NCBI RefSeq assembly: GCF_015221995.1 | Contig: NZ_JADFFM010000001.1 | Span: 372,001-436,000, forward strand | Direction of reading: 5' to 3' | Origin: Mucilaginibacter boryungensis | GTDB taxonomy: Bacteria > Bacteroidota > Bacteroidia > Sphingobacteriales > Sphingobacteriaceae | Length of the DNA stretch: 64,000 nt | In this document: positions 1 to 9,768 of the stretch, piece by piece | How the letters are laid out: each line of letters opens with the position of its first letter | Numbering within the stretch: position 1 is the stretch's first letter | The notes under the pieces: generated by a model | What the model was told of the DNA's origin: nothing | Databases searched by the model: none | The model's input: the letters and a program-made list of their open reading frames with translations, nothing else | Position numbers and translations under genes: made by a program

Positions 1-43
1 CCAGTGCTACACAAATACTTAAAGCGGCAATCAGTTTTTTCAT
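1..43 (-). CDS. Start of a secreted protein, cut by the window edge
   Basis: Reading from position 43 leftward gives an ATG followed by MKKLIAALSICVAL, a lysine pair and a hydrophobic run typical of a signal peptide. Only 14 residues are visible, so the product cannot be named. It begins 10 bp after the stop of the GH106 gene on the same strand and is probably the next gene of the same carbohydrate operon. Confidence 0.6.
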   Translation of the reverse strand, partial: MKKLIAALSICVAL

Positions 44-53
44 AGTAATGTGT

Positions 54-2594
54 TTATCGGTACAATATTTTAACATTATTGGTGCTTAATCCCGATGGCA
101 TTATTGGCCATTTGGAAGCATTAAAAGGCTGGTAGGTAATATCTACTATATTGGCATCATAAAACTTCTTCCATTCAGGATGCTCCTTATCATAAACCCG
201 CATGTAATTTGCAGATAGGTTGGTCACCGCAATTTCCAGCGTGTTTTCTCCGGCCTTAATCACATTTTGCGGAATGGTCAACCTGAACGGAATGGCCCAG
301 GCAGTGCCTATCATCTTTCCGTTTATTTTAACCGTTGCCGATTCGTTTACGGTTCCCAAATCAATCACCATATCTTTTTTATCTGTAACTTTCGCCGGTA
401 TATTTATAATTCCGGTATACTTAGCCGTGCCTGTATAAAATGCGGCGGTATCGCTCAGGTTGGTCCACGATTGCAGGGTATCTATTTTGAACGATTTGTG
501 ATAGTTTGGCCTGCCGCCCATAAACTGCACCTCCCATTTGGTATTAACAGCATAACTATCGTACTTTTTAGGTTCAGTACCGCCAGGCGTTGCTGTTGGT
601 TGCTCCATTACAAAGCATGATTGTCCCGGCGGCAAAGACAGATATATCTTTTTGCCTTTTTTAGCAAAGCCGAATTTTTTGCTGGTCAGCGGGTCGTAGC
701 CCGATACTTTTTCATTGCCGATGCTAAGGTTTACCCATCCTTCTGAAAATTTATTACTAAGATTACTGATGAAGTAAACCGTTTTGCCGTGTTGTTTTTT
801 ACGAATGCAGGATAAGCCATTTTCACTGATAATGGTTTCCTGTGTGGCCCCGTGCTTTAACATATCGGCAACTAAATTCCGGCTTACCGTAAAATGCTTT
901 TTATCTGCTTCACTAGCTGTTTTTATTTTCTCAAAAATGTCGGCATTGGTTTCAAAATTATGATAACCCATAGGGAAATGCGGTAAGGCTTCGTCAAAAA
1001 TTATAGTAGCGCCCTGCCGGCTAAGCAATTGCAAACGTTGTAGCGTTTCTACAGAAAGATATGTACAATTAGGCACCACTATCATTTTATAAGTGGCGCC
1101 GGCAGCCCGTAATTTCCCCCCTGTTACTTTAATATCGTTCAGTTGTTTATCTGAAATGTAATCGAACAAGAAACCTTTTTGCGAAAGTTCTGTGCACATC
1201 TTACCGAAAGGCTGCGCCATAAACCAGCTGTCGTAATGGTGAACATCTAATTGATGAATGCCATAGTTGCCGCTGTTTTTATCGGCCCAAATATCCTGTA
1301 CGGGAAAATACACCAGCACATCATTATCCGGCCTGCTGTTTTGCAGGATATTTTGGCAATTGTAAATGTATTTGTTCAGCAAAGGCAACTCGTTATAAAA
1401 GTGCGAGCTTGGCCCCCAATTGGTCGACGCATAAAATAGCCAGCCGGGGTATTTTTCGTCCTGTGGCGAATAGGTAGTGCCGTGGAAAAAAACGTGATTG
1501 ATACCCGCGGCAAATAATTCGTCTACCTGCGGCTTCGCCTGCGACAAAGACACCTTAAAATGATTAGCCAGCCAGGTACAGGTTTCAGAACTGATCAGTT
1601 GTTTATTACTCACCCCCCCTGCTGATGACGCGAATTTCATCATCAGTGGGTTTGGCCTGCCAAAGTTTTTAGGTTCGTAATCGGGTTCTACCCTTAATAA
1701 AGGGATTTTGAAATTGCTACTGCCGAATGCCTCGGTTTCAGGGATGCTGGCTAAGCTATACAGATCGAGCAAATTACCCGGCGAGCCGTGTGCCTGGTAG
1801 CGGGTAATAAATCCATGCGCTGCCGACCAGTCGGCCCAGGTTTTATAACTATCGTATAATAATTCCGAAAGGGTTTGCTGATAGTCTATCTTTACCAAAC
1901 GGCTTTGCGGGTTATTGGTAGTGTCTAAAAACAACGGCGCTACCGATTGAAGATCATATCCCCGGCGGTTTTTAAATTCGGTTAAAAAGTTACCCGTCCA
2001 GTTAGCACCAAACACCTCGTACGAGTCGCAATACATAGCACGCAGACCGGTCATGTTTTTATTAGCAAAAGCACTGTCGAAGCGCAGCAGGTATTGCTGC
2101 ATCATGTTTTTATCAAAGGGGTCTTCCACATAACCCGCGCCACCGGGGCTTGGCCGTTTTACCTTTTGCTGGGTACTGGCTGTTATAAACTGTCCGTTTT
2201 TTAACACCCACTTTTTGGCGCTTTGTGACTCGCTCACGTTTGGCCCGCCAAATGGCCAGCCACTACCGGTTGATAAGTCGACACCTATACCCAGCTTTTT
2301 TCCTTCGGCAATTGTAAAGGCCAACTGGTGCATCCACTTATCGCCCAAAAAAGGTTTAAATTCTTTTTCATAACCCCTTACCCCATAAATGGGGATAATG
2401 TGCACGCCGCCAATGCCAATGCGTTTAAACTCCAGTAAACTATGCTGTATATCTTTTTCGTTAACTGCGCCACCCATCCACCACCAATATGTCCAGGGTT
2501 TGGCGGTGCTAATTTGAGCGTTAACAGTAGTTTTGATTATAAAAACGCAGGCAAAAGCCAGCAATAAAATTCGGGTACGGTAGAAGAGGGCCAT
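54..2594 (-). CDS. GH106-type alpha-L-rhamnosidase, secreted
   Basis: An 846-residue protein with a signal peptide (residues 1-26, ending VNAQ). The mature part opens with the WWWMGG block and the GGVHIIP and STGSGWPFGGPN segments that I associate with the GH106 family, whose members remove terminal alpha-L-rhamnose from plant and bacterial polysaccharides such as rhamnogalacturonan. The last 150 or so residues (FMGGRPNYHKSF to NTLEIAVTNLSANY) look like a jelly-roll galactose-binding domain, as usual in this family. The length fits. It lies downstream of a GPH-family sugar transporter and upstream of another secreted protein on the same strand, which suggests a small polysaccharide-use locus. 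Family assignment is by recognition of sequence blocks; substrate is inference. Confidence 0.85.
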   Translation of the reverse strand: MALFYRTRILLLAFACVFIIKTTVNAQISTAKPWTYWWWMGGAVNEKDIQHSLLEFKRIGIGGVHIIPIYGVRGYEKEFKPFLGDKWMHQLAFTIAEGKKLGIGVDLSTGSGWPFGGPNVSESQSAKKWVLKNGQFITASTQQKVKRPSPGGAGYVEDPFDKNMMQQYLLRFDSAFANKNMTGLRAMYCDSYEVFGANWTGNFLTEFKNRRGYDLQSVAPLFLDTTNNPQSRLVKIDYQQTLSELLYDSYKTWADWSAAHGFITRYQAHGSPGNLLDLYSLASIPETEAFGSSNFKIPLLRVEPDYEPKNFGRPNPLMMKFASSAGGVSNKQLISSETCTWLANHFKVSLSQAKPQVDELFAAGINHVFFHGTTYSPQDEKYPGWLFYASTNWGPSSHFYNELPLLNKYIYNCQNILQNSRPDNDVLVYFPVQDIWADKNSGNYGIHQLDVHHYDSWFMAQPFGKMCTELSQKGFLFDYISDKQLNDIKVTGGKLRAAGATYKMIVVPNCTYLSVETLQRLQLLSRQGATIIFDEALPHFPMGYHNFETNADIFEKIKTASEADKKHFTVSRNLVADMLKHGATQETIISENGLSCIRKKQHGKTVYFISNLSNKFSEGWVNLSIGNEKVSGYDPLTSKKFGFAKKGKKIYLSLPPGQSCFVMEQPTATPGGTEPKKYDSYAVNTKWEVQFMGGRPNYHKSFKIDTLQSWTNLSDTAAFYTGTAKYTGIINIPAKVTDKKDMVIDLGTVNESATVKINGKMIGTAWAIPFRLTIPQNVIKAGENTLEIAVTNLSANYMRVYDKEHPEWKKFYDANIVDITYQPFNASKWPIMPSGLSTNNVKILYR

Positions 2595-2675
2595 TACGGT
2601 TTACTTTGGTAAATCAATATTATAAAATAATATGCAGCTAACTTACCTGTTGCATCCTGCCCTATAAATTAAGGG

Positions 2676-4028
2676 TTAACCAGTTGTGCCTCGTTCTTTA
2701 AACCGGCTGAATACCAAAAAGGCTGCTATACAAAGTACAAACCCGCAAATGCCGTTCAACCGCAGTCCATAATCACGATCGGGATCTTTGCCATATATAG
2801 TAAGGAAGGCAAACAGCGCGATGCCTAATGATTGCCCTAATTTTACGAACAGATATTTTACGGCAAAAAACATCCCTTCACGGTTTTCACCGGTGAGCTG
2901 GGCTTCATGTTCGGCAATTTCAGCTAATATGGCGTTGGGTAGTATGCCCAGAGAAGCCAGGGGGAAAGAGGCCCCGAGCGCCAGCGCATAAATTTGCACA
3001 TTAGCAGATACCGGAAATTTCCCCAGGAAAAATATGGTTATAAAAATCAGGCTCAGCAATGCAAATGAGAATAAAACGATAGGCTTTTTACCTATCTTTT
3101 TTGACAGGTAAATAATTAAGGGATAAAACAATAAAGATGTTAGCACCATTACGGCCAGCATTACGCCCCCCCGGGTTGCAGGTAATTTTAAAAGCACGGT
3201 AACAAAATATAGCAAGCCACTGCTGATGATGCTAAGTGCCATGTAATATGAAAAATCGGAAATGAGGTAATATTTAAAATTGCGGTTACCAAACGTTTTT
3301 TTAATAGCAGGCAGCAATGGCAAATGCGATGGTTTGCTGTTAGAGTATTGTTTCTCATTAATAGCTAAAACAGGTATCAGCATCATTGCCCCGGCAAACA
3401 GGCACAGCCCCCAAATAGTGTATTGTATGGCCTGGTCGGCATTAACTATGTGAAAAGCGGTTTGCAGTGCCCGTGCATAGTTATTTACCAGGCCCGAAAT
3501 GATCATCCCGATAATAAAACCAATTTGTTGAAAGGAAGATAATTTGACCTTTTCAGATGAGGTATTTGTCAGTTCGGGCAGCAAGGCGTTATAGGGGATG
3601 ATATAAGTAGTAAGGCTCATGAAAAAAAGCATCAGGGCTATGGCCAGGCCAAAAGCATTATATATACTTTCACCCATGGCAACCGGCTTAAAAACAAGAC
3701 AGCAAAAAAGCACCGAGGGAAGAATAGCCCATTTCATAAAAGGTATGCGCCTGCCTGCCGGATTATTGCTTTTGTCGCTTATTGAGGCGATAAAAGGATC
3801 GAACAGGGCATCAACCAAACGCCCCGAAGCGGCTATAAGCGGAAGGATGTTCAGTAGGCCAAATATGAGTAATTGCGGAAGCAATGGTGTTAGCCCGGCA
3901 TTTGACGGCGGTAAATAAAAATAGGGCAGCATCACAATAATAATATTGGTCATAATGCTCCATCCTATCATGCCGCTGGCGTAAGCAAGTTGTTTCTGGA
4001 AGGGTAATTTATCAACCGTCATGGCCAT
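2676..4028 (-). CDS. MFS transporter, GPH (melibiose-type) sugar:cation symporter
   Basis: A 450-residue polytopic membrane protein with about twelve hydrophobic segments. The early RLVDALFDPFIASISDK block and the following RRIPFMKW match the conserved loop of glycoside-pentoside-hexuronide symporters (MelB/XylP/YicJ type), which carry mono- or disaccharides with a cation. It is 81 bp upstream of the GH106 gene on the same strand, so it may import rhamnose or an oligosaccharide released by that enzyme; this is inference from position. ATG codons at 4028 and 4022 are both possible starts. Confidence 0.8.
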   Translation of the reverse strand: MAMTVDKLPFQKQLAYASGMIGWSIMTNIIIVMLPYFYLPPSNAGLTPLLPQLLIFGLLNILPLIAASGRLVDALFDPFIASISDKSNNPAGRRIPFMKWAILPSVLFCCLVFKPVAMGESIYNAFGLAIALMLFFMSLTTYIIPYNALLPELTNTSSEKVKLSSFQQIGFIIGMIISGLVNNYARALQTAFHIVNADQAIQYTIWGLCLFAGAMMLIPVLAINEKQYSNSKPSHLPLLPAIKKTFGNRNFKYYLISDFSYYMALSIISSGLLYFVTVLLKLPATRGGVMLAVMVLTSLLFYPLIIYLSKKIGKKPIVLFSFALLSLIFITIFFLGKFPVSANVQIYALALGASFPLASLGILPNAILAEIAEHEAQLTGENREGMFFAVKYLFVKLGQSLGIALFAFLTIYGKDPDRDYGLRLNGICGFVLCIAAFLVFSRFKERGTTG

Positions 4029-4118
4029 GGCAAGATGTGAATATTATGACTAAAACGGATGTGCCGGTTGTTATATTACAAATAAAGATGGGTAGTTAAC
4101 TTTATATCCCTGCCTTTA

Positions 4119-5327
4119 TCAAATATGCTGCACAATCATTTCTGTGGCCCCAATATGGCCCCTCACATATTCTTTTATTTTCTGGCGGGTAAATTCCCGG
4201 TATTCCGTGTCGTTCATTAACAGATCGGTTGCCTGTTTCAAACTTTCTGCATCGTTAATACTTATCCCGGCTTTAAGGTGAATAAGCTCGCGGGCTTCAC
4301 GGAATTTATGATAGTTGGGGCCAAAAATGACAGGCAGGCCAAACGCCGCAGCTTCCAGGGTGTTATGTATACCCGCGCCAAAGCCACCGCCAATATAAGC
4401 CACCTCGCCATATTGGTACAGGGATGATAGCGTGCCTATATTATCTATCACCAACACTTTGAAGTTTGAGATTTGAGATGTGGGATCAATATCGGAAAAG
4501 CGCACAGTAGTTTCTTCGGGTAATAGTCCCATCAAATGGTTTATCTTTTCTTTGCCTATCTCATGTGGGGCAAAAATAAATTTCCAGTGGGGGTAATGGT
4601 TTATCAGCTTCGCCAATAGTTCTTCGTCTTTTGGCCAGGTACTGCCGGCAATAAATACTTTTTGTCCGGCTTTAAAAGCTTCAATTACCGGCAGCTGTTT
4701 AGGTTGCAGCGCGTTTGCCCATACCCTGTCAAAGCGGGTATCGCCGCTAACCGAGACGTTACTTATATTTATGGAGCTGAGCAAATCTGCAGATGTATCA
4801 TCCTGTACAAAAAAATGACTTACCATAGCCAACATTTTGCGGTGAAGGTTACCGTACCATTTAAAAAATACCTGCCCGGGGCGAAATATCCCTGAGATGA
4901 TATATAATGGGATTTGCCTTTGGTGTAATTCATTAAAAAAATAGTACCAGTATTCGTATTTGGTAAATATGGCTATTCCGGGTTGCAGGGTATTAATGAA
5001 ATCCCGGGCGTTGTCAGCAGTATCTAAGGGCAGATAGTATACCGCATCGGCCAGCGGTGTGTTTTTCCTGATCTCGTACCCCGATGGCGAAAAGAACGTT
5101 ACTACAACTGCTTTTGCGGGGTATTTCTCTTTTAATGCTTCAAGTACAGGGCGGCCTTGTTCAAACTCGCCCAGCGAGGCAAAGTGGAACCAAATACAAC
5201 CTTTATACGGTTTTACCGCATTGTTTTTGCGGCCGTTGATCCATAAGGCAGCCTTCTTGTTGAAAAAAGATGCCAGGAAAATTAACGCGTAATAAATCCT
5301 AATTACAATGGTATACGTAAACAACAT
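4119..5327 (-). CDS. waaA: 3-deoxy-D-manno-octulosonic acid (Kdo) transferase
   Basis: A 402-residue inner-membrane glycosyltransferase that adds Kdo to lipid A precursor. It has an N-terminal hydrophobic anchor (residues 4-22), the WFHFASLGEFEQGRP block near residue 45 (the WaaA acceptor-side motif, including the catalytic-type Glu) and the donor-site segment GGGFGAGIHNTLEAAAFGLPVIFGPNY near the end. About residue 285 a short polar stretch (SQISNFK) is encoded by tttgagatttgagatg, a motif resembling an intergenic repeat common in this phylum and probably acquired in frame. The gene is divergent from the ugd operon, 55 bp away. Confidence 0.9.
   Translation of the reverse strand: MLFTYTIVIRIYYALIFLASFFNKKAALWINGRKNNAVKPYKGCIWFHFASLGEFEQGRPVLEALKEKYPAKAVVVTFFSPSGYEIRKNTPLADAVYYLPLDTADNARDFINTLQPGIAIFTKYEYWYYFFNELHQRQIPLYIISGIFRPGQVFFKWYGNLHRKMLAMVSHFFVQDDTSADLLSSINISNVSVSGDTRFDRVWANALQPKQLPVIEAFKAGQKVFIAGSTWPKDEELLAKLINHYPHWKFIFAPHEIGKEKINHLMGLLPEETTVRFSDIDPTSQISNFKVLVIDNIGTLSSLYQYGEVAYIGGGFGAGIHNTLEAAAFGLPVIFGPNYHKFREARELIHLKAGISINDAESLKQATDLLMNDTEYREFTRQKIKEYVRGHIGATEMIVQHI
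4463..4482. repeat. Short TTTGAGA-type repeat unit inside waaA
   Basis: The bases read agtttgagatttgagatgtg, two tandem copies of a ttgagat unit. It resembles the (GATTTGA)n intergenic repeats that I know from many Bacteroidota genomes. It is in frame and encodes SQISNFK, with no stop or shift. Confidence 0.45.
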
Positions 5328-5382
5328 TTAAATGCGAAATTACTATCTTCGCCGTAATAAGTTAGCCTAAAAAAATTTAGTA

Positions 5383-6693
5383 ATGAAAATAGCTGTAGTT
5401 GGAACAGGATATGTTGGATTAGTAACCGGAACTTGTCTTGCCGAAACAGGCAATCACGTAATTTGTGTAGATATTAACGTAAAAAAGGTAGAAGCCATGC
5501 GCAATGGCGAATTACCTATTTATGAACCGGGGCTGGAGTTATTGTTTAACCGTAACATTAAGCAGGAGCGGTTGTCGTTTACATCAAACCTGGCCGAGGC
5601 TATTGAAGAAGCTAAAATTATATTCCTGGCGCTGCCTACTCCGCCGGGTGCCGATGGCGCTGCCGACCTTAGTTATGTATTAGGTGCGGGTAAGGATATT
5701 GCCCTTTTACTGAAAGAATATAAGGTTATTGTAACCAAATCTACCGTACCTGTTGGTACTGCCGATAAATTGACTGCCGTATTAAAAGCACATACCGATG
5801 TTGAATTTGCGGTGGTATCGAACCCCGAATTTTTACGTGAAGGTGTGGCGGTAGACGATTTTATGAAGCCCGACCGGGTAGTTGTTGGTACCCGTGATGA
5901 GCGTGCGCAAAAATTAATGGCCGAATTATACGGCCCATATGTGCGCCAGGGCAACCCTATCATTTTTATGGACGAGCGTTCGTCTGAGCTGACAAAATAT
6001 GCAGCCAATTCTTTCCTGGCTACTAAAATATCCTTTATGAACGAGATAGCTAACCTGTGCGAACTGGTAGGCGCCGATGTGGATATGGTACGGCGTGGTA
6101 TCGGATCTGACGAACGTATTGGGAAACGCTTTCTTTTCTCGGGCATTGGTTATGGCGGCAGTTGCTTCCCTAAAGATGTACAGGCTTTGGCAAAGGCATC
6201 CGAAGAATATAATTACGATTTTAAAATATTGAACGCTGTGATGGATGTAAACACCATCCAGAAGAAGGTGCTGGTAGAAAAAGTAAAACAATACTTTAAA
6301 GGTGATATTAAAGGCAAGAAATTTGCGCTGTGGGGTTTAGCGTTCAAGCCCGAAACTGACGATATCCGCGAAGCCCCGGCCCTATATATTATTGATGAAT
6401 TGTTAAAAGAAGGCGCTACTGTAGCTGCCTTCGACCCGGAAGGCATGAATAATGTAAAAGCTTTAATTGGCGATACCATTACTTATGGCAGCAACCAATA
6501 TGATATACTTGAAAGTGCCGATGCATTATTAATTGTTACCGAATGGTCGGTGTTCCGTACCCCTGATTTGGACGAAGTGGAAAGGTTACTTAAAAATAAA
6601 GTGATATTTGACGGACGTAACCTTTACGATCTGCAAAAAATGATAGATTGTGGCTTCTACTACAACAGTATTGGCCGTAAAATTGTTAGTTAA
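5383..6693 (+). CDS. ugd: UDP-glucose 6-dehydrogenase
   Basis: A 436-residue cytoplasmic enzyme that oxidises UDP-glucose to UDP-glucuronate with two NAD+. The Rossmann motif [15 protein letters not shown] is at residues 7-21, STVPVGTAD near 124, the [14 protein letters not shown] block near 147, and the catalytic Cys lies in [10 protein letters not shown] near residue 261. Length and domain order are those of the bacterial UgdH/TuaD family. It is the first gene of a five-gene operon (the next starts 2 bp after the stop), and its product UDP-glucuronate is the substrate of the second gene. A TATCTTCG sequence at 5354-5361 resembles a -7 promoter box. Confidence 0.95.
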   Translation: MKIAVVGTGYVGLVTGTCLAETGNHVICVDINVKKVEAMRNGELPIYEPGLELLFNRNIKQERLSFTSNLAEAIEEAKIIFLALPTPPGADGAADLSYVLGAGKDIALLLKEYKVIVTKSTVPVGTADKLTAVLKAHTDVEFAVVSNPEFLREGVAVDDFMKPDRVVVGTRDERAQKLMAELYGPYVRQGNPIIFMDERSSELTKYAANSFLATKISFMNEIANLCELVGADVDMVRRGIGSDERIGKRFLFSGIGYGGSCFPKDVQALAKASEEYNYDFKILNAVMDVNTIQKKVLVEKVKQYFKGDIKGKKFALWGLAFKPETDDIREAPALYIIDELLKEGATVAAFDPEGMNNVKALIGDTITYGSNQYDILESADALLIVTEWSVFRTPDLDEVERLLKNKVIFDGRNLYDLQKMIDCGFYYNSIGRKIVS

Positions 6694-6695
6694 AC

Positions 6696-7682
6696 ATGAA
6701 ACAGCGTAAACGTATATTAATAACCGGCGCCGCAGGTTTTTTAGGGTCGCACCTGTGCGACAGGTTTATTAAGGAAGATTACCATGTAATTGGCATGGAT
6801 AACCTGATTACCGGCGACCTGCGCAATATTGAACACCTGTTTAAACTGGAAAACTTTGATTTTTACAACCACGATGTTTCCAAATTTGTGTTTGTGCCGG
6901 GCGAGTTACACTATATTTTACATTTTGCATCGCCGGCCAGCCCTATAGATTATTTAAAGATACCGATACAAACTCTTAAAGTAGGTTCGTTAGGCACACA
7001 TAACCTGCTGGGCCTGGCGCGCAGCAAAGGCGCGCGCATGCTCATCGCATCTACATCTGAAGTATATGGCGACCCGAACGTGAACCCGCAACCCGAGGAA
7101 TACTGGGGTAATGTTAACCCTGTTGGCCCGCGCGGTGTTTATGACGAAGCTAAGCGTTTTCAGGAAGCAATTACGATGGCTTACCACACCTTCCATGACC
7201 TGGAAACCCGGATAGTGCGCATATTTAATACTTATGGCCCCCGCATGCGGCTGAATGACGGACGTGTGCTGCCGGCATTTATTGGCCAGGCTTTACGCGG
7301 CGAACCATTAACCATGTTTGGCGATGGGTCGCAAACCCGGTCGTTTTGCTATGTTGATGATTTGATAGAAGGCATCTATCGTTTATTACACAGTGATTAT
7401 GCCCAACCTATGAATATTGGCAACCCTGATGAAATTACCATTCGCGAGTTTGGCGAAGAAATTATTAAACTGACAGGTACAAATCAAAAACTGATCAGTT
7501 TGCCATTGCCTACAGACGACCCGAAACAACGCCGTCCGGATATTAGCAAAGCCAAAAGTATTTTGGGTTGGGAGCCTAAGGTATCGCGTAGCGAAGGTTT
7601 GAAGATCACATACGATTATTTTAAATCGTTACCCAAAAAAGAAATTTTACATAAAGATTTTACCTATTATAATAAACATTAA
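6696..7682 (+). CDS. UDP-glucuronate decarboxylase (UDP-xylose synthase)
   Basis: A 328-residue extended SDR. It has the [14 protein letters not shown] nucleotide-binding motif near residue 11, the catalytic Tyr/Lys pair in [12 protein letters not shown], and the [24 protein letters not shown] block diagnostic of UXS enzymes. UXS oxidises and decarboxylates UDP-glucuronate to UDP-xylose. The gene starts 2 bp after ugd, whose product it uses, and its stop overlaps the next start by one base (TAATG), which implies translational coupling. Confidence 0.92.
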   Translation: MKQRKRILITGAAGFLGSHLCDRFIKEDYHVIGMDNLITGDLRNIEHLFKLENFDFYNHDVSKFVFVPGELHYILHFASPASPIDYLKIPIQTLKVGSLGTHNLLGLARSKGARMLIASTSEVYGDPNVNPQPEEYWGNVNPVGPRGVYDEAKRFQEAITMAYHTFHDLETRIVRIFNTYGPRMRLNDGRVLPAFIGQALRGEPLTMFGDGSQTRSFCYVDDLIEGIYRLLHSDYAQPMNIGNPDEITIREFGEEIIKLTGTNQKLISLPLPTDDPKQRRPDISKAKSILGWEPKVSRSEGLKITYDYFKSLPKKEILHKDFTYYNKH

Positions 7683-8707
7683 TGTCTAAAATATTAGTAA
7701 CCGGAGGCTTAGGGTTTATTGGCTCACATACAGTAGTTGAGCTGGTAAGGGCAGGGTATGAACCTGTTATTGCTGATGATCTGTCGAACTCGCAACTGGC
7801 AATATTAGACCAACTGACCAAAATAATTGGATATAAGCCAATTTTTTACCAGTTAGACCTTACGCTTGATGCTGATATCCAATCGCTTGTTTTAGCCGAA
7901 CCCGATATTGAAGGTATTATACACTTCGCGGCATTTAAAGCAGTTGGCGAATCGGTGGCGCACCCAATGAAATACTACCGGAATAACTTTTATTCGTTAA
8001 TTAACCTGCTCGATGCTTATTATGCAAAACCGGTAAATTTTGTTTTCTCATCAAGCTGTACTGTTTATGGGCAGCCTGCAAAATTACCCGTAACAGAGGA
8101 TGCGCCTGTACAGCCCGCGCAATCACCCTACGGCAATACCAAGCAAGTAGCCGAGGAAATACTAAAAGATATGATAGCATCTGGCGGCAGCAAATATAAG
8201 GTGGTAGCCTTGCGCTACTTCAACCCGGTTGGCGCGCACGAAAGCGCGTTAATAGGCGAACTGCCAATTGGTGTACCACAAAACCTGGTGCCTTTTATTA
8301 CGCAATCGGCTATTGGAAAACGCGGACCGATCACGGTATATGGCAGCGACTATAATACCCCTGATGGCAGCGCTATAAGGGACTACATACACGTTGTTGA
8401 TTTAGCAAAGGCACACGTAGCAGCGCTGAAACTGATGGAAAAAGAAACCTTTACCGGTTACGACGTATTTAATATCGGGACTGGCAAAGGCTCATCGGTA
8501 TTGGAGGTAATACATGCCTTTGAAAGTTCTACCAGTGTAAAATTGAATTATAATATAGGCCCGCGCCGCGCCGGCGATGTAGAGCAGGTTTGGGGAGATG
8601 TAACTAAATCGACCGAGAAGCTGGGCTGGAAAACTGAATTAGATATCGATGTAATGATGTCGTCGGCCTGGGAGTGGGAAAAGTATATAGCACAAAACCC
8701 ATTATAA
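7682..8707 (+). CDS. galE: UDP-glucose 4-epimerase
   Basis: A 341-residue SDR that interconverts UDP-glucose and UDP-galactose. GGLGFIGSHTVVEL is at residues 8-21, SSSCTVYGQP carries the catalytic Ser region, and SPYGNTKQVAEEIL the Tyr-x3-Lys pair. The RYFNPVGAHESALIGE block is typical of GalE. It overlaps the preceding stop by one base and directly abuts the next ATG. In this operon it would supply UDP-galactose or related sugars for surface polysaccharide. Confidence 0.93.
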   Translation: MSKILVTGGLGFIGSHTVVELVRAGYEPVIADDLSNSQLAILDQLTKIIGYKPIFYQLDLTLDADIQSLVLAEPDIEGIIHFAAFKAVGESVAHPMKYYRNNFYSLINLLDAYYAKPVNFVFSSSCTVYGQPAKLPVTEDAPVQPAQSPYGNTKQVAEEILKDMIASGGSKYKVVALRYFNPVGAHESALIGELPIGVPQNLVPFITQSAIGKRGPITVYGSDYNTPDGSAIRDYIHVVDLAKAHVAALKLMEKETFTGYDVFNIGTGKGSSVLEVIHAFESSTSVKLNYNIGPRRAGDVEQVWGDVTKSTEKLGWKTELDIDVMMSSAWEWEKYIAQNPL

Positions 8708-9766
8708 ATGGATATTAAAAAAATTATTATAACCGGCGGTGCCGGCTTTATCGGTTCGCATGTAGTGCGCCGCTTTGTAACACAACATCCCGAATATCAT
8801 ATTATTAATCTGGATAAATTAACCTATGCAGGCAACCTGGCAAATTTACGCGATATTGAAAATGCGCCCAATTATGAGTTTGTAAAAGGCGATATTGTTG
8901 ATGCTGATTTTATAGACAAGCTATTTGAAACCTATCAGCCGGATGCGGTGGTGCACTTGGCTGCTGAATCACACGTAGACAGGTCTATTGCCAGTCCGCT
9001 TGAGTTTGTGATGACCAATGTGATAGGTACCGTTAATTTATTAAACGCGGCCAAACAGCATTGGAAAGGCCGTTATGACAGCACCCGTTTTTACCATGTA
9101 TCAACAGATGAGGTTTATGGTACATTGGGCGAAGAGGGACTGTTTACTGAAGAAACCGGCTACGACCCGCATTCGCCATATTCGGCCTCTAAAGCAAGTT
9201 CAGATCATTTTGTGCGTGCCTACCAGGATACTTATGGGCTTAACGCGGTGATTTCTAACTGTTCAAATAATTATGGTTCGTATCACTTTCCTGAAAAACT
9301 GATACCGCTGGCTATTCATAACATTAAACAGAAAAAGCCTATTCCAGTATATGGGAAGGGCGAAAACATCCGCGATTGGCTGTGGGTAGAAGACCATGCG
9401 CGCGCTATTGAGCTAATATTTCATAAAGCCGAATCGGGTAAAACCTATAATATTGGCGGACATAACGAGTGGAAAAATATCGACCTGATCCGTTTATTGT
9501 GCCAGGTAATGGACAGGAAATTGGGCCGCCAGGCGGGAGAATCGGAACAGTTGATCACATTTGTAACTGATCGGGCTGGGCACGACCTGCGTTATGCCAT
9601 TGATGCTACCAAGCTAAAAAATGAATTAGGTTGGGTACCAAGCATTACATTTGAAGAAGGTTTGGAAAAAACGGTTGATTGGTACCTGGATAACCAGGAA
9701 TGGCTGGATGATGTAACATCGGGACATTATCAGCAATATTATAATGAGCAATACGCAAATCGCTAA
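8708..9766 (+). CDS. rfbB: dTDP-glucose 4,6-dehydratase
   Basis: A 352-residue SDR that makes dTDP-4-keto-6-deoxyglucose, the first committed step to dTDP-rhamnose and other 6-deoxysugars. GGAGFIGSHVVRRF is near residue 11, HLAAESHVDRSI near 79, STDEVYGTLG carries the catalytic Thr-Asp-Glu triad, and PYSASKASSDHFVRAY the Tyr-x3-Lys. GENIRDWLWVEDHARAI is also family-typical. The ATG follows the galE stop with no gap. RfbA, RfbC and RfbD are not in the window. Confidence 0.95.
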   Translation: MDIKKIIITGGAGFIGSHVVRRFVTQHPEYHIINLDKLTYAGNLANLRDIENAPNYEFVKGDIVDADFIDKLFETYQPDAVVHLAAESHVDRSIASPLEFVMTNVIGTVNLLNAAKQHWKGRYDSTRFYHVSTDEVYGTLGEEGLFTEETGYDPHSPYSASKASSDHFVRAYQDTYGLNAVISNCSNNYGSYHFPEKLIPLAIHNIKQKKPIPVYGKGENIRDWLWVEDHARAIELIFHKAESGKTYNIGGHNEWKNIDLIRLLCQVMDRKLGRQAGESEQLITFVTDRAGHDLRYAIDATKLKNELGWVPSITFEEGLEKTVDWYLDNQEWLDDVTSGHYQQYYNEQYANR

Positions 9767-9768
9767 AA

